From positions 310,001-374,000 of the forward strand of contig JAWRVZ010000056.1 in NCBI GenBank assembly GCA_037043235.1: 64,000 nt of DNA, read 5' to 3'. The notes below the pieces were generated by a model. That model was not told where the DNA came from and searched no databases. It worked only from the letters and a program-made list of their open reading frames with translations. The DNA is from Rhodeus uyekii. Taxonomy: Eukaryota > Chordata > Actinopteri > Cypriniformes > Acheilognathidae. The position numbers were made by a program, and so were the translations under genes. Numbering within the stretch: the first letter of the stretch is position 1; each line of letters begins with the position of its first letter. Of this stretch, positions 46,866-56,219 are shown piece after piece.

Positions 46866-48317
46866 TCAGGGCCTCTTGCTCTTGGCCTTCTTGGCCTGGA
46901 GGACAGTCCTCAGATCTGTCCTCCTACCAGAGGGCTGTGGCTGAGAGCGGCGACCTGCGCCACCACCCGACTGGGGAGGTTGGCGTGAGGCCACGCTCTG
47001 CCGTTGAGCAGCACGGTGGGAGGAGCTGCTGCTGGGCTGCGGCTGGCTCGCAGACCCAGCGGGACGAGGGCGGCGGGGGAGGATTTTCCTGAACGCTACC
47101 TCCTGTTTGGCAGCCTCCTGGAATCTCTCGACAGCCATTTTGACGGCATCGCCGAAGAGACCAGGAGGCGAAAGAGGAGCGTCAATCAGGATATTTTTAT
47201 CCTTCTCTCTGAGGGTTGTGAGGTTAAGCCACAGATGCCGTTCTGTGGCCACCAGGGCTGCCATAGAGCGACCGATTGAACTGGCCGTTTCCCTGGCAGC
47301 CCGCAGAGAGAGATCAGTGGCCCTGCGCAGCTCGGCTACTGCCTCAGGGCCAATACCCCCGCCCTCGTCGAGGTCAGAGAGCAGGTCCGCCTGATAGGCT
47401 TGCAGCAGTGATGAGGTGTGTAAACACGCTGCAGCCTGACCAGCCGCGGAGTACGCTCTGCCCACCATTTTAGATGTAACCCGGAGGGGTTTGGTGGGCA
47501 GCGTCAGGGTTTTTAGGGGCGGCGATGAATGGGGGGCGAGGTAGTTAGCCAACGCCTCCTCCACCTTAGGCATCGCCCCGTAACCGCGCTCTTTGGCTCC
47601 CACAAGGGAAGCATAGCTAGCAGCAGCGCTGCTATGAACCCTGTGGGAGGCGGGCCGCTTCCATGACCTCGACACCTCAGTGTGGAGGTCTGGAAAGAAT
47701 GGCAAACCCCGGCGCTGAGGCTGTACCCGGGCGGGCAGGTAACGTTCGTCGAGCCGACTCTTAGGACGAACATCCCTGGGCTCGGCCGGCCACTCGAGAC
47801 CAAGCCTTGCCGTTGCCCGAGTAACCACCTCGAGCAGCTCCTCGAATGCGGGAGAAACCGATGGCGGCTCGGCTTCCTCCACATCAACACTGACCACATC
47901 CACCTCCAGCTCCTCAGAACTGGAGAGGTTGAGCAGTGCGTCATCACCCAGGTCGGAAGTAATCACCGCATGGTGCGCTTCCGCGTCCTGAGTGAGAACA
48001 GGTAAGGCATCGCCCGTCTCCATCCCCGCTGCTAAATCTAGCTGCGATCCCCATGAGTGCAGCCGCCGCTGAGCCTCAGCCACAGCGGGACCAGACCCAC
48101 GAGGACCACGTGCTTGAGCTGCCTCCTCGAAGACAGCTAAGCGTGAGCGGAGAGTGCGCAGCGGCAGCTGCAAACACTCTGCACACTCAGAGCCCTCAAA
48201 CGCTGAGCGTGCGTGTTCCTCGCCCAAACAATAAACACAGAGAGCGTGTGTATCCTTACCCGTGATAAAACGCGGGCAAGGAGGGACACAACGCTTAAAG
48301 GACTGTGTATCCGCCAT
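46866..48317 (-). CDS. DIRS gag-like protein, intact, 483 aa
   Basis: Starts ATG at 48317 (MADTQSFKRC). A Cys/His cluster at residues 27-48 (C27, C30, H35, C45, C48: CVYCLGEEH then CAEC) suggests a zinc-binding nucleic-acid contact. Next come an acidic Ser/Glu stretch (SSEELEVDVVSVDVEEAE), FEELLEVVTRATARL, KVEEALANYL, AELRRATDLSLRAAR, LFGDAVKMAVERFQEAAKQ and a basic Gln/Ser-rich tail ending KSKRP. It is co-linear with the gag of copy 2. The pol ORF opens 11 nt downstream without an ATG, so its translation probably depends on reinitiation or readthrough. Confidence 0.88.
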   Translation of the reverse strand: MADTQSFKRCVPPCPRFITGKDTHALCVYCLGEEHARSAFEGSECAECLQLPLRTLRSRLAVFEEAAQARGPRGSGPAVAEAQRRLHSWGSQLDLAAGMETGDALPVLTQDAEAHHAVITSDLGDDALLNLSSSEELEVDVVSVDVEEAEPPSVSPAFEELLEVVTRATARLGLEWPAEPRDVRPKSRLDERYLPARVQPQRRGLPFFPDLHTEVSRSWKRPASHRVHSSAAASYASLVGAKERGYGAMPKVEEALANYLAPHSSPPLKTLTLPTKPLRVTSKMVGRAYSAAGQAAACLHTSSLLQAYQADLLSDLDEGGGIGPEAVAELRRATDLSLRAARETASSIGRSMAALVATERHLWLNLTTLREKDKNILIDAPLSPPGLFGDAVKMAVERFQEAAKQEVAFRKILPRRPRPAGSASQPQPSSSSSHRAAQRQSVASRQPPQSGGGAGRRSQPQPSGRRTDLRTVLQAKKAKSKRP

Positions 48318-48431
48318 TTCTTCAAAGGTAAGTGAAAGATATCGACTTACAGCCAGCAGAGCAACTCAAACACACGTTAGCTTCGAGCGCTGTTGAAGAC
48401 ACTAAGCTGAGGCTGCTAGTTTGCTGCGTGC

Positions 48432-48457
48432 AGTTATACTCCTGGCTCATGACGTCA
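48432..48457 (-). promoter_or_regulatory. Terminal-repeat promoter: CRE-like palindrome and TATA-like box
   Basis: TGACGTCA at 48450-48457 and GAGTATAACT (minus strand, 48432-48441) lie 5' of gag. The inverted twin TGACGTCA in the right terminal repeat is at 43469-43476, facing into the element from the other end. Confidence 0.65.
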
Positions 48458-48571
48458 CACTCGGCTACGTGCACTCGCACACCTGGTTTCAATTGCGCTT
48501 CAAGAGACAATTACACTAATGCGTTCCCATATGCGTTGTCGACGCAGTGTTGAGTTCCCTTGACAGGGAAC

Positions 48572-48652
48572 AGAGAGAGACAGAAAGATAGAGAACAAGA
48601 GAGAGAGAGAGAGAATGAAAGTGTGTGAGCGAAAGAGAGAGAGAGAGAGGAA
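48572..48652. repeat. (GA)n-rich microsatellite
   Basis: Interrupted GA repeats directly abut the 5' end of DIRS copy 3. Confidence 0.9.
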
Positions 48653-49537
<885 letters not shown>

Positions 49538-49769
49538 ATCAGATGTCCACGGGGGAGGCCTGGAGAACGAAGAGTTGTATTGCCCCCAGGGCCATAAAAT
49601 GACTGTGTTTGCAGGCTTAGCAATTCCACTAAGAGACATGCAGACTTAGCGGAATTGCTAAGCCTTCAAGTCTCACTCTGTTAACTCAAAAGTCACAATC
49701 AGATATTTGTTTTTGATCATCATTTTGAGACACCATCCAGATGCTACAGTCTACTTCAGACAATTTAAG

Positions 49770-49935
49770 CTGCCGATGCCCATGGCCATGCCCATGCCCA
49801 TGGCATGTCTTTATAGTTTCCTAGTTCACGTCACCGGCCTCTGACTTACCTCCACACGATTGGTTCATGACGCAGTCACGCAGAAGTGTTCTGACAGCTC
49901 TTGATGCAGCGTGAGTCCCCTTGAAAGGAATTCAA
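49770..49935 (+). repeat. DIRS terminal-repeat remnant
   Basis: CTTTATAGTTTCCTAGTTCA, then CGTCACCGGCC, parallels the promoter part of the DIRS copy 2 right repeat. GCAGCGTGAGTCCCCTTGAA, then AGGAATTC, parallels its GAGTTCCCTTGAAAGGGAAC. Tandem CCCATGGC-like text lies at its left side. Confidence 0.6.
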
Positions 49936-50233
49936 ACACCCAAGTTGCAAGAAAATGTTTCGGACTTAATATCATGGACTTGACTGTATATATTCATTCA
50001 AAGTAATGCTAATTAGAACACACAGTGTTTATTACACTCAAAAAAATGAAATCGGGGTGTTGTTTGATTAAAATAAATAGAATATTTTGGAACAAATTAA
50101 ACTAATCAGTTTTAAGGATGTACACAGTTATTTTAAGTCAGTCTGAACTAAATCCATACGAAATTAAAGGAACTCAATTCCTTTCTGTCGAAACAACGAA
50201 AGGGAATTTATTTGAGTCAACTACTACTACTTT

Positions 50234-50245
50234 TGCGCATGCTCA
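50234..50245 (+). promoter_or_regulatory. NRF-1-like site upstream of exon 1 donor
   Basis: TGCGCATGCTCA differs by one base from the NRF-1 consensus TGCGCATGCGCA. It lies 58 bp upstream of a splice donor (CTG|GTAAGTG, GT at 50304-50305), as in a TATA-less housekeeping-type promoter. Confidence 0.5.
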
Positions 50246-50741
50246 GATGACAGGAAACCCACGTGACCTCGTCAAACACCGCGGGAGTAAACATTTGAAA
50301 CTGGTAAGTGCAAGAATCTTTTATCGTCTTTGTCTGTATTTTGCTGATAGACAGTATAAGTATTTAAATCGGTCAGAATTCAATATAAAGCTGATATTTG
50401 ACCAATTATTAGAATATCTGAAGCACTCTATAAGTCACATGTTGAGACTTGATGAAACATGGTAAACTGATATAAATGCTTGTATGTATGTGCGTAATTT
50501 GACATTAATGCGGTAGTCGCTTAGATCTAACTGTTGTTGAAAGCGTTATTTTGCGATATGGTTTCAGTGATGATATTAGTTGGCCATCTCATTCGGGCAG
50601 CGTCTCTGTACGGGTGAAGATGAGAACACTTCAAATGTTTCACAGGAAAATGCAGATTAGGTAGCAACACTAAACATTACATGGAATTAATAATGCAGTT
50701 ATAGTTCAATTGAATGCCTTACATCTATTTTTATTTTACAG

Positions 50742-51599
50742 GTTTTACAAGAGCTTAGTAAACGGCATCCCATGCTTGACATTGAGACTTTTTCATGTGG
50801 TAAGTTGAATGAAGTAATGTTCTTAAAGGGATAGTTCACCCAAACATGAAAACTGCATTAATTACTCATCCTCATGTAGTTCAATCGTGCTGCAACACGA
50901 AAATGAACCTCATTGATTGAATTTTATTATATGTATAGACATGGACAATTAACTTGATATTATGTTAAACCTGGAAATTTGAGAACCCAATTTCATTTTG
51001 TTTTTTGTTTTCCTTCTTTCCTTTTAACAGATCAACAGTCCCACTGGAGTTTCTTGCTAAGCTTAAGCAGTATTCAGACAGTCAAAGACATGCAACCCAT
51101 TTCACAGGTTGGTCAATCAATTAATTACTTCATACAGATTTTATGTACTTTTATACTTGGTTATTGATTTGTTAAGGTCAAATAATCAATGTTTTATGCC
51201 TTTTTAACAGAATAACAGCATGCGAAGAGAATGATCATCAAAACATTGTGTGAACTTTGAGGACCATGTACAGCCGTTCAAGGAGTACATTGTAAGTAAA
51301 TGCTTATCTCTCCTTCACTTTCATGTTTACATTGTTTTGTTTGTTTATATTACACATTTAATATGTTTACTGTCATTTAAAAATTACTTGTCTTACAAAT
51401 TAAACGCATTTTATTTATTTTTCACAGGATTGCGACTGGTTGAATACTAAAGAAGCCATGCAGCAGATAGTAATGGTGATCTACATTGTCCGACCCAAAG
51501 GATCCGAACCAAGAGATCAGCCTGTGGACATTGATATCGAGATTGAAGGGACTGAGGTTCTCTCATCTTTAAGGAATGGATGGACACAAAGGTTCACCA
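50742..51599 (+). pseudogene. Multi-exon piece of an uncharacterised multicopy fish gene
   Basis: Four segments with AG/GT borders give one continuous reading: 50742-50799 (VLQELSKRHPMLDIETFSC), 51031-51107 (DQQSHWSFLLSLSSIQ and onward), 51211-51291 (ending NFEDHVQPFKEYI) and 51428-51599 (NTKEAMQQIVMVIYIVR, then IEIEGTEVLSSL). Splice phases agree (1, 0, 0). The last exon resembles the conserved part of a large, functionally unknown teleost family in which an IYIVRHEG-like motif precedes VIEGTEVL-like text. I recognise it only by that wording. A TGA at 51232-51234 interrupts the third segment, and the last exon is cut by the LTR element. A non-coding first exon probably ends at 50303. A MITE fragment (50825-50885) sits in an intron. 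Confidence 0.6.
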
Positions 51600-51939
51600 T
51601 GTCACAGTCTCGTCGTGTCTGTCACATCCGGGTTCCTCTGTGTCTCCCAGATCCTTCCCCCTCCTGTCTTGTTAGTGATTACCCTGTTAATTATGTCAGC
51701 TGTCCCCAATTGGCCCTTGTGTATAAATCCCTTCATGTTCCCTGTGTCCTTGTCGGTGATTGTAGTGTTATGTGGTGGTTTATGGGTTTGTGGATGTTCC
51801 TGTCTTATTCTCCGAGTTCCCTGAGTTTTTGCACCCTCGAGTGCTGTTTACTTTCTAGTTTTCAATAAAAGTGTTTTCTGTTTGAAGCTCCGTGTCTCCG
51901 CGTCAGCTCCGCATCGCACACCAGCAACAGCACGTAACA
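51600..51939 (+). repeat. 5' LTR
   Basis: Contains a TATA-like GTGTATAAATCCC (near 51719) and an AATAAA signal in TTTTCAATAAAAGTG (near 51862), which places the R region between them. It ends CACGTAACA. Confidence 0.95.
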
Positions 51940-51985
51940 GAATCACCGACCGGGTTTTTGCCACCACAAGGCAAGATGACAAGCG

Positions 51986-52489
51986 CCGCCGCCGCGCAGA
52001 CATCATGGCTCCCGAGCGCGGCCGCCGCGCAGACATCATGGCTCCCGAGCGCGGCCGCCGCGCAGACATCATGGCTCCCGAGCGCGGCCGCCGCGCAGAC
52101 ATCATGGCTCCCGAGCGCGGCCGCCGCGCAGACATCATGGCTCCCGAGCGCGGCCGCCGCGCAGACATCATGGCTCCCGAGCGCGGCCGCCGCGCAGACA
52201 TCATGGCTCCCGAGCGCGGCCGCCGCGCAGACATCATGGCTCCCGAGCGCGGCCGCCGCGCAGACATCATGGCTCCCGAGCGCGGCCGCCGCGCAGACAT
52301 CATGGCTCCCGAGCGCGGCCGCCGCGCAGACATCATGGCTCCCGAGCGCGGCCGCCGCGCAGACATCATGGCTCCCGAGCGCGGCCGCCGCGCAGACATC
52401 ATGGCTCCCGAGCGCGGCCGCCGCGCAGACATCATGGCTCCCGAGCGCGGCCGCCGCGCAGACATCATGGCTCCCGAGCGCGGCCGCCG
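51986..52489. repeat. Minisatellite A: 15 units of 33 bp
   Basis: CAGACATCATGGCTCCCGAG, followed by CGCGGCCGCCGCG, recurs every 33 bp from 51997 to the last unit at 52459. No variant unit was noticed. Each unit holds the 8-mer GCGGCCGC. Confidence 0.97.
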
Positions 52490-52939
52490 TTGAACTGTGT
52501 CCCCCGAGCGCGGCCGCCGTTGAACTGTGTCCCCCGAGCGCGGCCGCCGTTGAACTGTGTCCCCCGAGCGCGGCCGCCGTTGAACTGTGTCCCCCGAGCG
52601 CGGCCGCCGTTGAACTGTGTCCCCCGAGCGCGGCCGCCGTTGAACTGTGTCCCCCGAGCGCGGCCGCCGTTGAACTGTGTCCCCCGAGCGCGGCCGCCGT
52701 TGAACTGTGTCCCCCGAGCGCGGCCGCCGTTGAACTGTGTCCCCCGAGCGCGGCCGCCGTTGAACTGTGTCCCCCGAGCGCGGCCGCCGTTGAACTGTGT
52801 CCCCCGAGCGCGGCCGCCGTTGAACTGTGTCCCCCGAGCGCGGCCGCCGTTGAACTGTGTCCCCCGAGCGCGGCCGCCGTTGAACTGTGTCCCCCGAGCG
52901 CGGCCGCCGTTGAACTGTGTCCCCAACCCGCACCTCTGG
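52490..52939. repeat. Minisatellite B: 15 units of 30 bp
   Basis: TTGAACTGTGTCCCCCGAGC, followed by GCGGCCGCCG, recurs every 30 bp from 52490 to 52910. It shares the CCCGAGCGCGGCCGCCG core with minisatellite A. Confidence 0.97.
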
Positions 52940-53396
52940 TGCACCTCACCCTAGGACCACCTGGGCCTCCCGACGGTCCACCGGGGAGGCCCCTCAATAA
53001 TTTTTTGGGGGGGGGCACTAGTGTGACTCTGAGGGTGGGTGGGGAAAAGGAGGCGGAGCCTCCTGGGAAGATCAGTCCCCCGGTACCTCCCTGGACACCG
53101 CCCTGTACCTGGCCCCTGGTTCCCCCAGCACCTCCTTGGACACTGCCCCGCACCTGGCCCCTGGTTCCCCCAGCACCTCCTTGGACACTGCCCTGTACCT
53201 GGCCCCTGGTCCCACCGGCACCACCCTGGAGACCCCTCCTGGACTGTGTATAACCCGGTCTCCAGGGTGCCCACCCTCCCACCCATTTAGGATGTTTTAT
53301 TGTCTTTTTTGTTTTGCCCTCCTCCGGGTCCCCCTCCCTTCCCTCCCCAAGGTGTGTCATACGGCGTGAGGTCACGCCTTGTGGGAGGGGGCGTTC

Positions 53397-53736
53397 TGTC
53401 ACAGTCTCGTCGTGTCTGTCACATCCGGGTTCCTCTGTGTCTCCCAGATCCTTCCCCCTCCTGTCTTGTTAGTGATTACCCTGTTAATTATGTCAGCTGT
53501 CCCCAATTGGCCCTTGTGTATAAATCCCTTCATGTTCCCTGTGTCCTTGTCGGTGATTGTAGTGTTATGTGGTGGTTTATGGGTTTGTGGATGTTCCTGT
53601 CTTATTCTCCGAGTTCCCTGAGTTTTTGCACCCTCGAGTGCTGTTTACTTTCTAGTTTTCAATAAAAGTGTTTTCTGTTTGAAGCTCCGTGTCTCCGCGT
53701 CAGCTCCGCATCGCACACCAGCAACAGCACGTAACA
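53397..53736 (+). repeat. 3' LTR
   Basis: Same sequence as the 5' LTR as far as I can see by eye. Confidence 0.95.
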
Positions 53737-54071
53737 CACCAAAGGTGCATGTCCTAATCTTGTGTGAGTAACCGTGTGTGTTTGGACTCAAAAGACTAAA
53801 TCTTGATGCAAGAAGGAGCTGCAGCCCATTGTTGTGATGCAGCCTGTTCAGTGTTTTACACATTTTTGTAAAAATGCTTCAAGTGCTGGGAACTTTAAAA
53901 CTACTGCTGTCAGTATCAGGATTGTTAAACAAATTAGTGTGTTTATTTGTTTATTTTAAATTGATTTGGCAATGTCAGTGATTAAAATTTCTTGCAAATA
54001 CATTGAAATGTCAATATTGGTAATCTTTCTTGAATTATGTGTTTGTTTCTTTTTTTGTGTATGTGTTTTGA

Positions 54072-54475
54072 GCTCTTCTGTTCCATTTGCCTAAGTTAAG
54101 TTGAGACAATACAGTTAAAATGCATGGAAATAGGTGTCATAAGAAAATTAAGTTGAGACAACACCGTTCAAATGCATGGAAATAGGTGTCATAAAATTAA
54201 GTTAAACCAACGACTTGCTCATTTGACTCTGTTTAAAGTAAATAAAGTTGTTCAGTCAACTTAATTTCTGGTTGTCCATATTATACAGTTCAAATTCATT
54301 GGCTCAACAAGATCAAATAGTTTACAGGTAAATTCCACAAGGTAATTCAAATCAAAATGATTTAGTCTCATTGATTCAACATAAATTTTGCTCTTCTGTT
54401 CCATTTGGCAAAATTAAGTTGAGACAACACAATTCAAATGCGTGGAAATAGGTGTCATAATAAAATTAAGTTATA
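54072..54475 (+). repeat. Three subterminal repeats near the right end
   Basis: TTAAGTTGAGACAA, then TTCAAATGC-TGGAAATAGG, then TGTCATAA recurs at 54098-54145, 54149-54200 and 54413-54470. Two of the copies are preceded by CTCTTCTGTTCCATTTG. Subterminal repeats next to a terminal inverted repeat are typical transposase-binding arrangements; that role is inferred. Confidence 0.75.
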
Positions 54476-54500
54476 CCAATGATTCATTTTTTTGAGTGTA

Positions 54501-56219
54501 TTAAACATGTGAATTAAAAAGTCTGCAGGATTACAAAACAAGCATAAATATTGTCAATTATTTTTTTCAAGAATGTTTTGCCCTTGGATTTTTGAATGGC
54601 ATTAGTGACCTGCACCCGGCAAAAATAGAGAGATACTTCCACTCCAAAGAGCTTAAATCTTTATGGATTCCCTCATTCCTGGCTCAAGAAGTAATCCCAC
54701 TTGATGGTAAAATTTCTCAGTGGATTTAAACCCTTTGAAACCGGTGATTCAAGAGCACAGCCTTTCTGTTTTTAACACACCGTAGCCTGTTTTGGGGGAA
54801 ATGACATTAGATTCACTCAAGAAAAATATTGTGCTGTTATGTGCATAATCCCTGAAATACAAACAATTTGCTGAATATAAATAAAAAACATGAATAAATA
54901 ATTGATTTACATTAAAATTAAAATTGACTCGAACCATACAGAATTATAGAGGGAAAGAAGTTATGTAAAAATGCTTAGGACAGATTTTATCATAAATATG
55001 GATATTGGCATATGAACAATATGGCAAGCCATAAACAGATGTTTTCACTGGAGGTCTGAGGCATTATTAAAACGAATGAGTGCAGAAATCAGCATAGACA
55101 TCATAGAGATAGCTATTTAAATCAAATCAATAAACACCCACCGCTGCAGAATACTCTAAACATAATAGAAAATGAAAGGCTGATATTAATAAACATTGCT
55201 TATCCTGGTAAAGTGTATAAACAGACTGGGGAAAAGAAAACTATAGGATTGCATGTAGGCTTTATATTAGACATTTGTCATTGATGTAGATTAACCAGCA
55301 CAGGGTGGAAAACCATTCAGCTGATTAACGTGGATTTGTTTCCGTTTTTGTTTTTTTCTTTCTGTTTTTTTTTCTAAGACATGATGTGATATTGATGAAA
55401 CAGAATATTTTGTTGATTAGTTTCTTTTTATTTCTGCAGAGGCATTCTGGGTTACAGTCCAATCACAAACTGAATTGTGAATTAAATTTGAATTTAGGTA
55501 GCAAACAAGATGTAGATTTGCAATTTTCATTTATATTCAAGATAGCAAACTTAAATGGAATTAAATTCAACAAAACTGATACAATTATTTTTATCATACA
55601 GTTACGTATCAGGGCTGTGTAGTTCATCATATATATTGCACATACTAAGAAAAAATCTGTTTGTGAGATTAATGAATTTACCATTTCACAGTAGCAGGCA
55701 TGCAATAAAGCTTTGCTTTTGTTTGAGACAGAGCTTCTTATTTTCAAATGACGTCCTGCTCCAGTTCCCTGGAAAGGTAATGGGGTAGAGAGATGGAGTT
55801 GTGGGTAGGGTTAGGGTGTAGTTGGACGTTCTAGTTCCACCCATTAGTCCCAAATTACTTTCATTCCTCCTTGCTGGGCATCTAGCAACGAGGTGGTAGA
55901 CGTATGCTCTACCCATTTGCTTTAGTTTGCATTAATTGTGAGAAGTGAGTGTTCGTTGTTTGTGTGTGAGGTAAGTCTAGGGCAGCATGATTAACCAGAA
56001 TTAAACCGAAATCGCGATTTGGATTAGCCAAATTGTAAATAATGCAATTAAAGTGGATTGATCGGTTCATAGTTAATGCTGCTCCATTTCATCTAGTTTA
56101 GTGACTTGAAAGCAATACTCGCCAAACAAACTTGTAATGAGAAGTATTTACAAAAATGTTGTTCAATAAAAGATAACATTTAATAACATTTGTATCATTT
56201 TATCCCTGTACACTGTCGG
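54501..56219. other. AT-rich spacer
   Basis: A GC-richer patch at 55740-55930 has repeat-like text (GGGTAGGGTTAGGGTGTAG) that I cannot classify. No gene recognised. Confidence 0.45.

Larger units (their letters stand above)
43330..48571 (-). mobile_element. DIRS-type retrotransposon copy 3, nearly intact
   Basis: 5,242 bp on the minus strand between AAC triplets (GTT when read along the element) at 48569-48571 and 43330-43332. Order along the element: left terminal repeat with promoter, gag, RT-RNase H-methylase-like ORF, overlapping recombinase ORF, internal complementary region (43606-43665), right terminal repeat. Gag and recombinase frames are open, and the pol frame is broken once at a C8 run. 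It is the youngest-looking DIRS copy here and a plausible source of recombinase for defective relatives. No target duplication, as expected. Confidence 0.95.
51977..53253 (+). other. Long repeat-encoded open frame, doubtful protein
   Basis: From the ATG at 51977 the frame gives 15 copies of an 11-residue unit (AAAAQTSWLPS), 15 of a 10-residue unit (AAAVELCPPS), then a Pro-rich tail with three copies of a 15-residue PPWTLP-RTWPLVPPA unit (45-bp repeats, about 53090-53225). At least four other long frames are open over the same DNA on both strands, because both units are multiples of three without stops. Openness is therefore no evidence for translation. The Pro-rich tail alone resembles the 3' coding ends of related fish LTR elements. 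Confidence 0.4.
51600..53736 (+). mobile_element. Young non-autonomous LTR retrotransposon with minisatellite core
   Basis: Two 340-bp LTRs (51600-51939 and 53397-53736) look identical and start TGTCACAG and end GTAACA. A perfect 5-bp target duplication CACCA flanks the element (51595-51599, 53737-53741). A purine tract, GTGGGAGGGGGCG, precedes the 3' LTR. There is no RT, integrase or protease; the interior is two minisatellites plus a proline-rich tail. It must use enzymes from another LTR element. 57548-57859 is an older LTR of related design. Confidence 0.95.
50033..54500 (+). mobile_element. Gene-carrying element with 18-bp terminal inverted repeats
   Basis: TACACTCAAAAAAATGAA at 50033-50050 is the exact reverse complement of 54483-54500. 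Flanking bases also resemble each other (GTTTATTACACTC and, inverted, GTTTAATACACTC), so the true ends may lie a few bases away and the target duplication is unclear; TA or a TA-rich site fits. Without the later LTR insertion it is about 2.33 kb. It holds an NRF-1-like site, exons of a multicopy fish gene, and subterminal repeats on the right. No transposase is encoded. It may be a non-autonomous DNA transposon that captured gene sequence. The alternative is two unrelated copies of one short repeat flanking a gene piece. Confidence 0.6.

Noticed and set aside
51986..52939. CRISPR-like array
   Set aside because: There are no unique spacers; the units are head-to-tail minisatellites in a eukaryotic LTR element.
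51848..53402. Long open frames on the minus strand (361 and 499 codons) and a 203-codon plus frame over the minisatellites
   Set aside because: They are open only because the repeat units are multiples of three without stops; no independent coding evidence.
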